Origin: Paraburkholderia tuberum STM678
Lineage (GTDB): Bacteria; Pseudomonadota; Gammaproteobacteria; Burkholderiales; Burkholderiaceae
Assembly (NCBI RefSeq): GCF_902833905.1
Contig: NZ_CADFGP010000008.1
Coordinates: forward strand, 63,608 to 127,607
Direction: 5' to 3'
DNA length: 64,000 nt
Positions within the stretch are counted from its first letter, which is position 1. The number at the start of each line of letters is the position of its first letter. Below are positions 1-8,798 of this stretch, piece after piece. The notes under the pieces were generated by a model. It was not told the DNA's origin, ran no database searches, and saw only the letters and a program-made list of their open reading frames with translations. The position numbers and the translations under genes were made by a program.

Positions 1-74
1 ACGGGCAACTGCTGGATGGCGAGCTGCGCCTCGATGCGCTCGATACGCGCGAGCAGCGCTGAATCCGTCGTCAT
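1..74 (-). CDS. SnoaL/NTF2-like protein, N-terminal fragment (runs off the window)
   Basis: Only the first 24 codons are inside the window, starting from an ATG at 74. The peptide begins MTTDSALLARIERIEAQ and continues into LAIQQLP, an amphipathic first helix of the kind that opens many SnoaL-like/NTF2-fold proteins. The start overlaps the stop of the upstream SDR in an ATGA arrangement, so it is the last gene seen of the long minus-strand operon that begins near 14690. The fold supports isomerases, dehydratases and binding proteins, so no reaction can be named from this fragment. The assignment rests on resemblance of the first helix only. Confidence 0.5.
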   Translation of the reverse strand, partial: MTTDSALLARIERIEAQLAIQQLP

Positions 75-904
75 GCCTTCCCCTTCGTAGCGTTGGCCAT
101 CGCGGCCGGGCGCGCGCGGATTTCGTCGGCATAGTAAGGCTGGTGTGAAAGAAGTCCGCCATCGACGTTGAACACCTGGCCCGTGACGAACGCCGCCTCA
201 TCCGAAGCGAGATACACCACCGCGTGTGCAATGTCTTCGGGCTGCCCGAGGCGAGGCGTGAGATGGTGGCTCAGCATCATCTCTCCGGTCTCCCCCGCGT
301 AGTACGCCTGGGTCACCGGCGTGACGATCAGGCCGGGAGCGATCGCGTTGCAGCGTATCCCCTCCTTGCCGTGCTGCGCGGCGACGTAGCGCGTCAGCGC
401 CTCAATACCGGCCTTGCAGACACCGTACGCGCTGTACCCCAGCGCGCCCGCCTGAGCGGCACCGGAAGAGGTATTGATAATCGAACCGCCGCCTCGTGCG
501 CGCATCAGCGGCAGCGCGCACCGCGAGGCCAGCATGGTGCCGCGAAGATTGATGCGCATCGTGTCGTCCCAGACCCCGACGTCGAGTGCCTCGACTGCCG
601 CATCGACCGTACTGGAAAGCGATGTGGCCGCGGCGTTGTTATGCAGGATATCGAGCCCGCCCCAAGTCTTGAGCGTCAGATCGAACAATGCATCGATCGA
701 ACTTTCGTCGCCGATATCGACCTGTGCCGGGACCGCGTGCCCCCCCGCTTCGTTAATACGACGAACCTGTTCCTGCGCGCCTTCGAGATTCAGGTCCGCC
801 ACGACGAGCAAGGCGCCCTCCTGCGCGAGCCTGGCGGCACAGGCAGCGCCGATACCGGATGCGGCCCCGGTCACGATGGCAATCTTTTGCTTCACGCGTT
901 GCAT
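71..904 (-). CDS. Short-chain dehydrogenase/reductase (SDR)
   Basis: A 277-residue classical SDR. The NAD(P)-binding motif TGAASGIG is at residues 12-19, the catalytic set is Asn119, Ser146/147, Tyr160 and Lys164 (YGVCK), and an Asp follows the second strand (VVADLN), which usually indicates NAD rather than NADP. It should oxidise a hydroxyl or reduce a ketone on an intermediate. It lies 15 bp downstream of an acyl-CoA dehydrogenase pair and overlaps the next gene, so it is co-transcribed with beta-oxidation enzymes; 3-hydroxyacyl-CoA or ring-hydroxyl dehydrogenation is plausible. The substrate is not readable from the sequence. Confidence 0.85.
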   Translation of the reverse strand: MQRVKQKIAIVTGAASGIGAACAARLAQEGALLVVADLNLEGAQEQVRRINEAGGHAVPAQVDIGDESSIDALFDLTLKTWGGLDILHNNAAATSLSSTVDAAVEALDVGVWDDTMRINLRGTMLASRCALPLMRARGGGSIINTSSGAAQAGALGYSAYGVCKAGIEALTRYVAAQHGKEGIRCNAIAPGLIVTPVTQAYYAGETGEMMLSHHLTPRLGQPEDIAHAVVYLASDEAAFVTGQVFNVDGGLLSHQPYYADEIRARPAAMANATKGKA

Positions 905-919
905 GATCTGCTCCCTGTC

Positions 920-2062
920 TCAGGTCGTTATCGGTGTCCGGCCGCCTGCCGCAACGCGGTCGAGATGAAAGTCGATATCGCCGAACATCTTCTCCATCAT
1001 CGTCATCTTGCGGAAGTAGTGCCCTACCGGATATTCCTCGGTGAGCCCCATGCCACCGTGCAACTGGATGCCCTGCGCGCAAACGAAGCGATTGGCGCGC
1101 GCGGTAACGGCTTTGGCCGCCGAGATGACGCGGCTGCGTTCGGCCGCCGGGCCGTTCAGGTGCGCGATCCCGCAGTACAGCATCGAGCGCGCTTCCTGCG
1201 TGGCGACGAACATCTCAGCCATGCGATGCTGCAACGCCTGGAACTTGCCGATCGGCTGGCCGAACTGCGAGCGTCCCTTGATGTACTCCGAGGTGATCGC
1301 CATCACGGCTTCCATCATGCCAAGGCTCTCGGCCACGCTCGCGAGACTGGCGAGTTCCGTTGCCTGCGTGAGCACCTGCAGCGAGCGTTCAGGTCCGACG
1401 ATCAATGCATCTTCACTGAGCTCGACGTTGTGCAGGTCGATATCCGCGGCACGCGATCCATCGAGCAAGCGGTACGACCGGCACGTTACGCCCGCGGCCC
1501 GGCGATCGACAAGAAAAACGCCCACGCCTTGCGACGCGCCTTCGACTCGCGCGGTCACGAGCAGCTGGTCCGCCGACGCGCCGGCGATCACCAGTGTCTT
1601 CGCGCCGCTGATCAGGTAACCCGAGGCGCTCTTGAGCGCGTGCGTTTGCGCGTGGCATCCCAGCCTGTACCGGCTGCCCGCTTCGCTGTCCGCGAGCGAC
1701 AGCAGCAGCGTGCCGTCGATGACGGCGGGCAGCAGCGTCTCACGCCGGCGCGGCGCATCGCCTCGTTCGACGATCGTGGCGCAAAGCAGCGCCGTCTGCA
1801 CGACCGGCTCGAGCGCCATACCGCGGCCGAGCGCCTCCATCACGATCGCCGTTTCGACGAACGAGCACCCGAGACCGCCGACGTCTTCCGGCATCGTCAG
1901 CCCGAGCCAGCCAAGTTCGGCATAGGCGCGCCAATGTTCGCGGCTGAAGCCCTCTTGCTCCGCCGCGATGCGCGTGCGCGCCTCGAATCCATACTCCTGC
2001 TGAACGTAGCGCTCTGCGCCGTCCTTCAGCATCGATTGTTCTTCGGAGAAGTTGAAGTCCAT
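920..2062 (-). CDS. Acyl-CoA dehydrogenase, small (beta-type) subunit of a pair
   Basis: A 380-residue acyl-CoA dehydrogenase fold starting MDFNFSEEQSMLKDGAE. The C-terminal region (HGGMGLTEEYPVGHYFRK, then MMEKMFGDIDFHL) lacks the usual EGT-EIQR segment that carries the catalytic glutamate in homotetrameric enzymes. Its gene starts 2 bp after the stop of a 400-residue homologue. Large-then-small pairing of this kind is typical of alpha2beta2 acyl-CoA dehydrogenases from steroid catabolism (FadE26/27 and FadE28/29 in mycobacteria). I infer that this subunit supplies part of a shared FAD site and does not act alone. Electrons would pass to the EtfAB encoded in the same operon. Confidence 0.85.
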   Translation of the reverse strand: MDFNFSEEQSMLKDGAERYVQQEYGFEARTRIAAEQEGFSREHWRAYAELGWLGLTMPEDVGGLGCSFVETAIVMEALGRGMALEPVVQTALLCATIVERGDAPRRRETLLPAVIDGTLLLSLADSEAGSRYRLGCHAQTHALKSASGYLISGAKTLVIAGASADQLLVTARVEGASQGVGVFLVDRRAAGVTCRSYRLLDGSRAADIDLHNVELSEDALIVGPERSLQVLTQATELASLASVAESLGMMEAVMAITSEYIKGRSQFGQPIGKFQALQHRMAEMFVATQEARSMLYCGIAHLNGPAAERSRVISAAKAVTARANRFVCAQGIQLHGGMGLTEEYPVGHYFRKMTMMEKMFGDIDFHLDRVAAGGRTPITT

Positions 2063-2064
2063 GG

Positions 2065-3267
2065 CTACAGTCCAAAAGCCAGCTTGGCAATGATGTTCTT
2101 CTGCACTTCGCGCGCGCCGCCATAGATCGTGGAGGCGCGAGCGATCAGATAGCCCGACGTGCGGCCGCCCATGTAATCCGGCCAGTTTTCGTCGACCGCC
2201 AGATCACCCTGCGGCTCGCCGTGGTCGTCGAAACGCATCGCGCGGGGACCGAGTGCGTCCATTTGCAGCTGCGTCACGCGCTGTTGCATCTCCGACCCGC
2301 TGATCTTCAGCGCAGAGACGACCGCATCGAGATTGCGCTCGCTCTTCTCTTCCGCAAGGATGCGGAGCACCGACCATTCGAGCGCCATCAGGTCCGCTTC
2401 GACCTCCGCGACCTTGCGCGCGAACCCGGGTGTATCGATGAGCCGCACGCCGTCCTCCCGCTCCTGCCCCGCGATGTCTTTCGCGCGTTGCAGCTCGCGT
2501 TTGTTGAAGTACAGGAACGCGCTCGCCGTGCGCTCCTTCTCGAGGAGGTACTTCGCATAGGTCCATCCCATGCCGGCCTCGCCCACGAGATGCGACTTCG
2601 GCACGCGCACGTTTTCGAGGAACACTTCATTCAGGCCCTTGCCGCCCTCGATCGAAACGATCGGACGCACCGTGATGCCCGGCGTGTCCATGTTGACCAG
2701 CAGGAAGGAAATGCCTCGTTGCGGCTTGACGCTCGTATCGGTCTTGACGAGGAAGAAGCCCCAATCGGCAATCGTTGCGTCGCTGGTCCAGATCTTCTGG
2801 CCGTTGATCACGTACTCGTCACCGTCGAGCACGGCCGTGGTCTTCAGTCCAGCCAGATCCGAGCCCGCGTTCGGCTCCGAAAAGCCCTGGCACCAGAACT
2901 CGTCGCCACGCAGAATAGGCCCGAGAAAACGCTCCCTCTGCCAGTCCGAGCCGAACGCGATGATGACGGGCGCCACCATCTGCGTCGACTGCCACCCATA
3001 GTCCATGGCATCGGCGTTGTACAGCTCTTCCATGAAGATATGCTTGCGAAGCGCGCTCCAGCCGGTGCCGCCATGTTCGACGGGCCAATGGGGCGCACCC
3101 CAGCCGCGCTCGTACAGAATGCGCTGCCATCTGCGGATGTCATCGCGCGCAGGCGGATGTACGCCGACACGCCAGCGGCGTGAAATGTCGGCCGGCGCAT
3201 GCTCACTGAAAAACGTTCTGACTTCCCGACGAAATGATTCGTCTTCCTCGCTATAGCCCAAATGCAT
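2065..3267 (-). CDS. Acyl-CoA dehydrogenase, large (alpha-type) subunit of a pair
   Basis: A 400-residue acyl-CoA dehydrogenase beginning MHLGYSEEDESFRREVR, with a Shine-Dalgarno AGGAG ahead of the ATG. It has the FAD/substrate motif WCQGFSEPNAGSDLA and ends IYGGAREVQKNIIAKLAFGL. The position that is Glu in canonical enzymes (YEGT) is Gly here (YGGA), as in the heteromeric steroid-type enzymes, whose base comes from elsewhere in the chain. The partner gene follows after 2 bp. It would introduce an alpha,beta double bond into a bulky acyl-CoA; the exact substrate is unknown. Confidence 0.88.
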   Translation of the reverse strand: MHLGYSEEDESFRREVRTFFSEHAPADISRRWRVGVHPPARDDIRRWQRILYERGWGAPHWPVEHGGTGWSALRKHIFMEELYNADAMDYGWQSTQMVAPVIIAFGSDWQRERFLGPILRGDEFWCQGFSEPNAGSDLAGLKTTAVLDGDEYVINGQKIWTSDATIADWGFFLVKTDTSVKPQRGISFLLVNMDTPGITVRPIVSIEGGKGLNEVFLENVRVPKSHLVGEAGMGWTYAKYLLEKERTASAFLYFNKRELQRAKDIAGQEREDGVRLIDTPGFARKVAEVEADLMALEWSVLRILAEEKSERNLDAVVSALKISGSEMQQRVTQLQMDALGPRAMRFDDHGEPQGDLAVDENWPDYMGGRTSGYLIARASTIYGGAREVQKNIIAKLAFGL

Positions 3268-3344
3268 GCCTGACTCCTGAATCTCTTGCGCCCTCGTTGT
3301 CTGCTCTGTCGCGCCACTGCGCCGCGCTTGTGCGGGTGCTCCGC

Positions 3345-4124
3345 CTAGCGGCCTCTGAAAGCCGGGGCGCGTTTTTCTCTCGCGGCGAGCCGGCCCTCCG
3401 CGGCGTCCTCGGAGTTCACCGCGAGCGCCACCGCGTTCAGTTCCTGCGCAAGAAACTCTTCCATGCCACCGGGGTTCAACCTGAACAACTGCTTGGTCAG
3501 CCCGAGCGAGAAAGTCGGGCCAGCCGCCAGCTCGCCAGCCAGCTTTTCGGCGGCCGCGTCAAGCTCGCCGTCCTCGACGAGATGGCTGGCAAGACCCATA
3601 TCGAGTGCTTCCTTGCCGCTCAGCCGGCGATTCAGATACATGATTTCCTTGGCGCGAAACTCGCCGCAATGACGCGCAAGCAGATACACCATGCCGCCTT
3701 CGGGTAAGGTGGCGCGCATCAGGAAGGCGGGAATGAACTGCGCCGTATCGGAAACGATCAGCTGGTCCGCGCACAACGCAAAGCTCCAGGCAATTCCCAC
3801 GGCAACGCCTCGTACCGCCGCGACCACTGGCTTGTTCAGGTTGTACAACCGAAGCGCGATCTTCTGATACACCGCCATCGATGCGCGCGCGTGCGCCACA
3901 CTCATCTGCGGTGGCGCGGCGCCGCTGCCCTTGATGTCGGCACCGGCGCAAAATGCGCGGCCTGCGCCAGTGAGAATCACCGCGCGAATCTCCGGATCCT
4001 TTTCGACGCGATCGAGGTGGCCGAGAATCAAATCAAGCATTTCCGGCGTCAGCGCGTTGAGCTTCTCGGGGCGGTTCAGACACAGCGTCGCAACCGCGCC
4101 GTTCAAAGTGAGTTCAACATCCAT
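3345..4124 (-). CDS. Enoyl-CoA hydratase/isomerase (crotonase family)
   Basis: A 259-residue crotonase fold. The oxyanion-hole region reads GAGRAFCAGADIKG and the second oxyanion segment is RGVAVGIAWS. The canonical first catalytic glutamate of hydratases is not in place: the segment reads PAFLMRATLPEGG, although a Glu is present three residues before the second Gly. Hydration, isomerisation or hydrolysis are all possible for this superfamily. It lies between an acyl-CoA dehydrogenase pair and a second crotonase in the same operon, so it most likely acts on the enoyl-CoA made by those dehydrogenases. Confidence 0.8.
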   Translation of the reverse strand: MDVELTLNGAVATLCLNRPEKLNALTPEMLDLILGHLDRVEKDPEIRAVILTGAGRAFCAGADIKGSGAAPPQMSVAHARASMAVYQKIALRLYNLNKPVVAAVRGVAVGIAWSFALCADQLIVSDTAQFIPAFLMRATLPEGGMVYLLARHCGEFRAKEIMYLNRRLSGKEALDMGLASHLVEDGELDAAAEKLAGELAAGPTFSLGLTKQLFRLNPGGMEEFLAQELNAVALAVNSEDAAEGRLAAREKRAPAFRGR

Positions 4125-4172
4125 GATGTTCGGCTCTTCGTCTGAGTTTGGTTCGTCCGTTCGACGGTCTGG

Positions 4173-5066
4173 TCAACTGCCGCGAGCATGCAGGCGGATC
4201 ATCCCGTCGCCGAACGGCTCGTCGCGGCGCTTGAGCGCTTCCTTCAGGCCAACCGCTTCCATGTCCGCCTTGAACTGCGCGCGGCGCGGCCCCAGGCTCT
4301 GGTGAGCCCGTGAGTCGTTTTCCACCGCGAGCCGCTGAAGCGTGCGCGAACCGGCCAGCTCCAGCCCGATGTTGACAATGCGCTTGTTAGCCGCAAGCAG
4401 ATCGGCATCGACAAACGACAGACGGCGTGCCAACTCGCCCACCTCCGCTTCGAGCTGCTCTGCCGGCACCGCATCCATCACGAGCCCGATCTTCGCGGCA
4501 TCGCGGCCCGTCAGCGAGTCGCCAGACAGCAGCAGACGCTTCGCCCACTGCGGGCCGACGTGATAGAACCACATATGCGCAGGCGGCGAGCCGTTCGCGC
4601 GCGTGGCGGGAAAGCCGATCCTTGCGTTGTCGGCGGCGATCACCATGTCGCACGCCAGCGCGAGATCCGTGCCGCCCGCAAGACAGTTGCCATGCACCTG
4701 CGCGATGATCGGCTTGTGGATATCGGCCATCAGATTGACCGTCTCCGACTGCCGCTCCATCGACCAGCAGTCGTCGTCGAAGCTGCGAATCGTTCCACGA
4801 TAGTCACCCGGATCAGCGGCGTCCGCGGCCCGATCCGAATACGTCGTCACCAGATCGTAGCCTGCGCAGAAGTCGCGGCCAGCTCCCGACAGTACGATCA
4901 CGTTCACCGATTTGAGGTCGTCGGCTTCGAGCAACGCCGCCTTGAGTTCCTGCAGAAGCGGATTGTTGATGGCGTTGCGCTTGTCCGGACGACTCAGCGT
5001 GATGCGCGCAACGCGTTGCGCCACTTCAAACTTCACGCACTCCGATGTTTTCAGCCATTTGGCCAT
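4173..5066 (-). CDS. Enoyl-CoA hydratase/isomerase (long crotonase variant)
   Basis: I place the start at the ATG at 5066 (MAKWLKTSECVKF), preceded by GGAGGGAATC, rather than at an upstream in-frame codon inside the neighbouring ligase. This gives 297 residues. The oxyanion motif is GAGRDFCAGYDLV, followed by an insertion with DDDCWSMERQSETV, then GNCLAGGTDLALACD and GFPATRANGSPPAHMWFYHVG. This long form is common among proteins annotated as crotonase/enoyl-CoA hydratase in actinobacterial and proteobacterial steroid or terpenoid clusters. Reaction and substrate cannot be read; the context supports beta-oxidation of a bulky CoA ester. Confidence 0.8.
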   Translation of the reverse strand: MAKWLKTSECVKFEVAQRVARITLSRPDKRNAINNPLLQELKAALLEADDLKSVNVIVLSGAGRDFCAGYDLVTTYSDRAADAADPGDYRGTIRSFDDDCWSMERQSETVNLMADIHKPIIAQVHGNCLAGGTDLALACDMVIAADNARIGFPATRANGSPPAHMWFYHVGPQWAKRLLLSGDSLTGRDAAKIGLVMDAVPAEQLEAEVGELARRLSFVDADLLAANKRIVNIGLELAGSRTLQRLAVENDSRAHQSLGPRRAQFKADMEAVGLKEALKRRDEPFGDGMIRLHARGS

Positions 5067-5098
5067 GGTCGATTCCCTCCAATTGAGGCGATTGCCGT

Positions 5099-6631
5099 TC
5101 ACCGGGCAAACTGCGCGCGCAGACTGACCTTGCTGATCTTGCCCGTCGGCAGCCTCGGCAATTCGTCGATGAATGCAATCGCTTTCGGACATTTGTAGCT
5201 CGCGATCAAGCCGCGACAGAACTCGATCAATTCGGCTTCGCCCGCTTGCTCGCCACGGCGCAAAACGACGATCGCCTTGACGCACTCTCCCCACTTCTCG
5301 TGCGGCGCGCCGATCACCGCCACGTCGATGACTGCCGGATGCTGGAGCAGCGCATCTTCGACTTCACGGCTGTAGATGTTCTCGCCGCCGGAAATGATCA
5401 TGTCCTTCTTGCGGTCGACGAGGAAAATGTAGCCGTCCTCGTCCTGGTAGCCCATGTCGCCCGAGCGATACCAGCCATCGCGCAGTGCTTCCACCGTCGC
5501 CACGCTGTTGTTCCAGTAGCCGCTCAACTGCGTCTGCGAGCGCAGCCAGACCTCGCCGGTCTGGCCTTGCGGCAGCTCGTTGCCTTGATCGTCGACGATG
5601 CGCAGTTCGATGCCGGGGCACGGGCGCCCCACCGATGCGAGACGCCGTACCTGTTCCGGGGACCCTTTGGGCCTGACCTCGTGCGCAGGCAACCAGCAGG
5701 CGTTGCTCTCGGTCATGCCGTACTGGACCGAAAACACCGGGCCGAGCACCTGAATGCCGCGCGACAGCAGCGGTGCAGGCACCGGGGCTGCCGCCGTGAC
5801 GATGTTTTCGATGCTGGACACGTCATAGCTCGACAGTTCGGGCACATCGAGGACCGCCTGAAGCATCGCGGCAACCATGAACGTGAAGGTGATACGTTCT
5901 TCGGCGATCGTCTCGAGCATTTGCTTCGGCTCGAAGGCGCGATGCACGACCGTCGTGCCGCCCATCCAGGCCACCGAATTAACGAAGCCAATTCCACCGA
6001 CGTGGAACGCCGGGGTCGTCTGTAGCACGCGGGTATTGCCCGAAAACTCCGTCACCAGCGCGCAGCTTTCCGCGGTGACGCACATGGCATGGTGCGTGCG
6101 CACGACGCCCTTGGGACGCCCCGTGGTGCCGCTCGTGTACATCAGGTACGCGTAGTCTTCCGGTTTCGAACGGATCGGCGGCCCTTCCACGGGGCCGGCT
6201 TTCATCACCGCCTCGAACGAAACGGCCCAATCCGGTGCGTCGCCAATGCAGATGTACTGCTCGATTTCGGGCAGTTGCGAACGCAGTCCGTTCACGACAT
6301 CGGCATACTGAGCCTCGAATACGAGCGCCTTGGGGGCCGCGTCCTTAAGAATATAAAGAATCTCCGCGGGGGCCAGCCTGAAATTGACGGTTGCCAGAAT
6401 GAAGCCGGCCCATTCGCATGCACGGTAGCTCTCGTAGTACTCCGCGCAATTCATCGCGAGGATCGCAACCCGGTCCTGACGCCGCAGGCCGCGCTCATAT
6501 AGCGCTCCCGAAAAGCGGCGTGCGCGCTCCGCCAACTGACTGTGCGTCAGACGCCGGTCGGCGTACACGAGCGCCGTGTGGTCGGCATGCAAGCGAGCGT
6601 TTCGCTCGATCATCTCGCCAAGGGTTCTCAT
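5099..6631 (-). CDS. AMP-dependent acyl-CoA ligase
   Basis: A 510-residue adenylate-forming enzyme. The phosphate-binding motif YTSGTTGRPKG is at 165-175, the middle motif YGMTESNACW and the hinge motif WYRSGDMGYQDEDGYIFLVD follow, and the catalytic lysine is Lys498 in LPTGKISK. It would convert a carboxylic acid, ATP and CoA into acyl-CoA, AMP and pyrophosphate. It sits 32 bp upstream of a crotonase in the same operon, which suggests it activates the starting acid or a later ring-opened acid. It resembles medium/long-chain and aryl-acid ligases equally, so chain type is not assigned. Confidence 0.88.
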   Translation of the reverse strand: MRTLGEMIERNARLHADHTALVYADRRLTHSQLAERARRFSGALYERGLRRQDRVAILAMNCAEYYESYRACEWAGFILATVNFRLAPAEILYILKDAAPKALVFEAQYADVVNGLRSQLPEIEQYICIGDAPDWAVSFEAVMKAGPVEGPPIRSKPEDYAYLMYTSGTTGRPKGVVRTHHAMCVTAESCALVTEFSGNTRVLQTTPAFHVGGIGFVNSVAWMGGTTVVHRAFEPKQMLETIAEERITFTFMVAAMLQAVLDVPELSSYDVSSIENIVTAAAPVPAPLLSRGIQVLGPVFSVQYGMTESNACWLPAHEVRPKGSPEQVRRLASVGRPCPGIELRIVDDQGNELPQGQTGEVWLRSQTQLSGYWNNSVATVEALRDGWYRSGDMGYQDEDGYIFLVDRKKDMIISGGENIYSREVEDALLQHPAVIDVAVIGAPHEKWGECVKAIVVLRRGEQAGEAELIEFCRGLIASYKCPKAIAFIDELPRLPTGKISKVSLRAQFAR

Positions 6632-6664
6632 CTCAATCCTGTCGTTGTTTTGTCAGATCGACTG

Positions 6665-7480
6665 TTAGCCAGCGAGCGTCTGCGGATCGGCCAACACGGT
6701 TCCAATGAATGCGGCGAACCGCGCCGCGTCGGCTCCGTTGATCACTCGATGGTCGTAGCTGAGCGACAGGGGCAGCATCTTGCGCCAGCTGACGCCGCCG
6801 TCGTCCGCCGGCGCGGCTACCAGCCGGGCTTTAGTCACGCCGAGAATCGCCACCTCCGGCGCATTGACGATAGGCGTAAAACCGGTACCGCCAAAGCCGC
6901 CGAGCGAACTGATCGAAAAGCAACCGCCCGACATCTCTGCCATCGATAAACCCTTTTCGCGAGCCTTCTGCGAAATTGCTGCAAGTTCCACCGAGAGTTC
7001 TTCGACGCTCTTCCTGTCGCAATCGCGCAGCACCGGCACGAGCAATCCGAAGCGCGTGTCCACGGCGACCCCGATGTGGAAGTACTTCTTCAGAACGATG
7101 TTTTTGCCGTCACCGTCGAGCGACGCGTTGAATTGCGGGAACTCCTGCAAAGCCCGCACCACGGCTTTGATAAGGAAGACGAGCGGCGTCAGCTTAACCG
7201 CCGTGCCCGCCTCGTTACGGGCCTTGCGATAACTTTCGAGCGACGTAATATCAGCGTCGTCGTGGTGGGTCACATGCGGGATCGTCAGCCAGTTGCGCGA
7301 CAGGAAGGCTCCTGTGAGCTTCTGGATGCGCGACACCGGCTTGACTTCCACCTCGCCGAATTCGGCGAAATCGACCTGCGGCCAAGGCGGCAGATTCGCG
7401 CCGAAAGCGGGGACTGCAGCCTCGCCGGGGCCGGTATTCACATTGGACTGCGGTCGCGTAGCAACGGATTCGACACTCAT
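6665..7480 (-). CDS. Dihydrolipoamide acyltransferase (E2) catalytic core without lipoyl or E1/E3-binding domains
   Basis: I use the ATG at 7480 (MSVESVATRPQ), with GAAGAGG upstream, in preference to a TTG further up; this gives 271 residues. Residues 35-271 match the E2 catalytic domain: PVSRIQKLTG, IPHVTHHDDADIT, FTPIVNAPEVAILGV, and the active-site motif DHRVING at 243-249 with catalytic His244. The Asn where many E2s have Asp is also known in pyruvate-type E2s. There is no lipoyl domain and no recognisable peripheral subunit-binding domain; the 34 residues before the core look like a linker. The lipoyl domain is a separate gene just upstream. Confidence 0.87.
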   Translation of the reverse strand: MSVESVATRPQSNVNTGPGEAAVPAFGANLPPWPQVDFAEFGEVEVKPVSRIQKLTGAFLSRNWLTIPHVTHHDDADITSLESYRKARNEAGTAVKLTPLVFLIKAVVRALQEFPQFNASLDGDGKNIVLKKYFHIGVAVDTRFGLLVPVLRDCDRKSVEELSVELAAISQKAREKGLSMAEMSGGCFSISSLGGFGGTGFTPIVNAPEVAILGVTKARLVAAPADDGGVSWRKMLPLSLSYDHRVINGADAARFAAFIGTVLADPQTLAG

Positions 7481-7531
7481 CGCGGATGCCTCTTCGAACG
7501 ACTGTTGGACAGCGTGACGGCGTACGGCCAA

Positions 7532-7762
7532 TCAGACGATTTCCGCCAGCACCGTGCCGACGGGATACACTTCGCCAACCTGGGCAACGATGCGCAGCGT
7601 GCCCGACGCGGGCGACTCGACCTCCTGAATCGATTTGTCGCTTTCGAGCGCGTAGAGAATCTGCCCTTCGCTCACGGTTGCGCCGTCGTCCGCCAGCCAT
7701 TCGGCTAGCGTGCCTTCGTTCATGGAAAAGCCCAGTTTGGGAAGCAGAACTTGTGTGGTCAT
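7532..7762 (-). CDS. Free-standing lipoyl-domain protein
   Basis: A 76-residue protein that is a single biotinyl/lipoyl domain. It has the folded half-repeats with the modified lysine at Lys43 in ESDKSIQEVESPASG, starts at MTTQVLLPKLGFSMNEG and ends GTVLAEIV. It would carry the acyl group between E1 and the E2 core of the 2-oxoacid dehydrogenase encoded on either side. The neighbours (E1 alpha/beta upstream, E2 core downstream) and the DK motif favour lipoyl over biotin attachment. Confidence 0.9.
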   Translation of the reverse strand: MTTQVLLPKLGFSMNEGTLAEWLADDGATVSEGQILYALESDKSIQEVESPASGTLRIVAQVGEVYPVGTVLAEIV

Positions 7763-7805
7763 GACCTTGCTCTATTGATGATGGAATTCCGGGTGTTCGT
7801 GCTGG

Positions 7806-8798
7806 TCATTTCAGCGTCGCGCGAACCGCCGATTCGATTTCGGCCACGCCCGGTACGAACGCGTCTTCGAGCGGCTTCGAGAACGGCACGGGGCAGAATT
7901 GCGCGCCTACGCGCTGCACGGGCGCCTTGAGCTCGCGAAAGAGGGCTTCGTAGATACGGGATGCGATTTCCGCACCCACGCCGAACGGTTTGACGGCTTC
8001 GTGCACGACAACGGCGCGCCCGGTTTTTGCAACCGAAGTCAGGATAGTTTCGGTATCCAACGGAGAGACGGTGCGCAAATCGATCACTTCGCAGGCGACG
8101 CCATCTTTGGCCAGCACTTCGGCAGCAGCCATGGCTTCCTGCACGCGGCGGCTGTAGCTGATCACCGTCACGTCGGTACCCGCGCGAATCACGTTGGCTT
8201 TGCCAAGCGGAATCGCCACGCCGCGCTCCGGCGCACTGCCCGGATTCCAGTAGGTCGGCATGTTCTCGATGAAAAGGCAAGGGTCGTCATCACGGATGCA
8301 GGACAGCATCAGGCCATACGCATCGGCAGGATTCGACGGTGTGACGACCTTGATGCCGGCAACGTGCGCAAACCAGGCCTCGAGGTAGTCGGCGTGCTGA
8401 CCACCCGTGCCGAAGCCCGCACCCGTCATGGTGCGGATGACGATCGGCACATGGGTCTGTCCGCCCGACATGAACCGCAGCTTCGCGGCGTGATTCACGA
8501 TCATGTCCATCGCGACGGTCGTGAAGTTCATCAGCATGACTTCCGCCACAGGACGCATCCCGACCATCGAAGCGCCGATTGCCGCACCGATGATGGCCTG
8601 CTCCGAAATCGGCGTCGAACGCACCCGCGACGTGCCGTATTTCGACGACAGTCCCTTCGTTACGCCGACAATGCCGCCCTCCTGGCCGTCGGCAACGTCT
8701 TCGCCCAGCACGATTACGTTGGCGTCGGCGGCCATCGCGTCGTCGAGCGCGAAGTTGACCGCCTGGATGGTGTTGATGTTGGTTGGCTGCTGGCTCAT
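7806..8798 (-). CDS. 2-oxoacid dehydrogenase E1 component, beta subunit
   Basis: A 330-residue transketolase-like protein starting at the ATG at 8798 (MSQQPTNINTIQAVN), with GAGG upstream and an ATGA overlap with the E1 alpha stop. Typical E1 beta signatures are GEDVADGQEGGI, FDTPISEQ-like RSTPISEQAIIGAAIG, and HEAVKPFGVGAEIA. With the alpha subunit it would decarboxylate a 2-oxoacid on thiamine diphosphate and pass the acyl group to the lipoyl protein. Sequence style is close to acetoin/pyruvate and branched-chain E1 beta proteins. No E3 gene lies in the window, so a housekeeping dihydrolipoamide dehydrogenase is probably used. Confidence 0.9.
   Translation of the reverse strand: MSQQPTNINTIQAVNFALDDAMAADANVIVLGEDVADGQEGGIVGVTKGLSSKYGTSRVRSTPISEQAIIGAAIGASMVGMRPVAEVMLMNFTTVAMDMIVNHAAKLRFMSGGQTHVPIVIRTMTGAGFGTGGQHADYLEAWFAHVAGIKVVTPSNPADAYGLMLSCIRDDDPCLFIENMPTYWNPGSAPERGVAIPLGKANVIRAGTDVTVISYSRRVQEAMAAAEVLAKDGVACEVIDLRTVSPLDTETILTSVAKTGRAVVVHEAVKPFGVGAEIASRIYEALFRELKAPVQRVGAQFCPVPFSKPLEDAFVPGVAEIESAVRATLK

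Noticed and set aside
224..2125. A 633-codon open frame on the plus strand opposite the SDR and acyl-CoA dehydrogenase genes.
   Set aside because: It is a mirror frame of high-GC coding DNA; its protein is Arg/His/Ala-rich without domains, while the minus-strand genes have full family motifs.
6665..7531. Fusion or frameshift between the lipoyl domain and E2 core genes.
   Set aside because: The lipoyl gene has its own start and a stop directly after the domain end, and the E2 gene has its own ribosome site. A sequencing error cannot be excluded but nothing in the sequence requires one.
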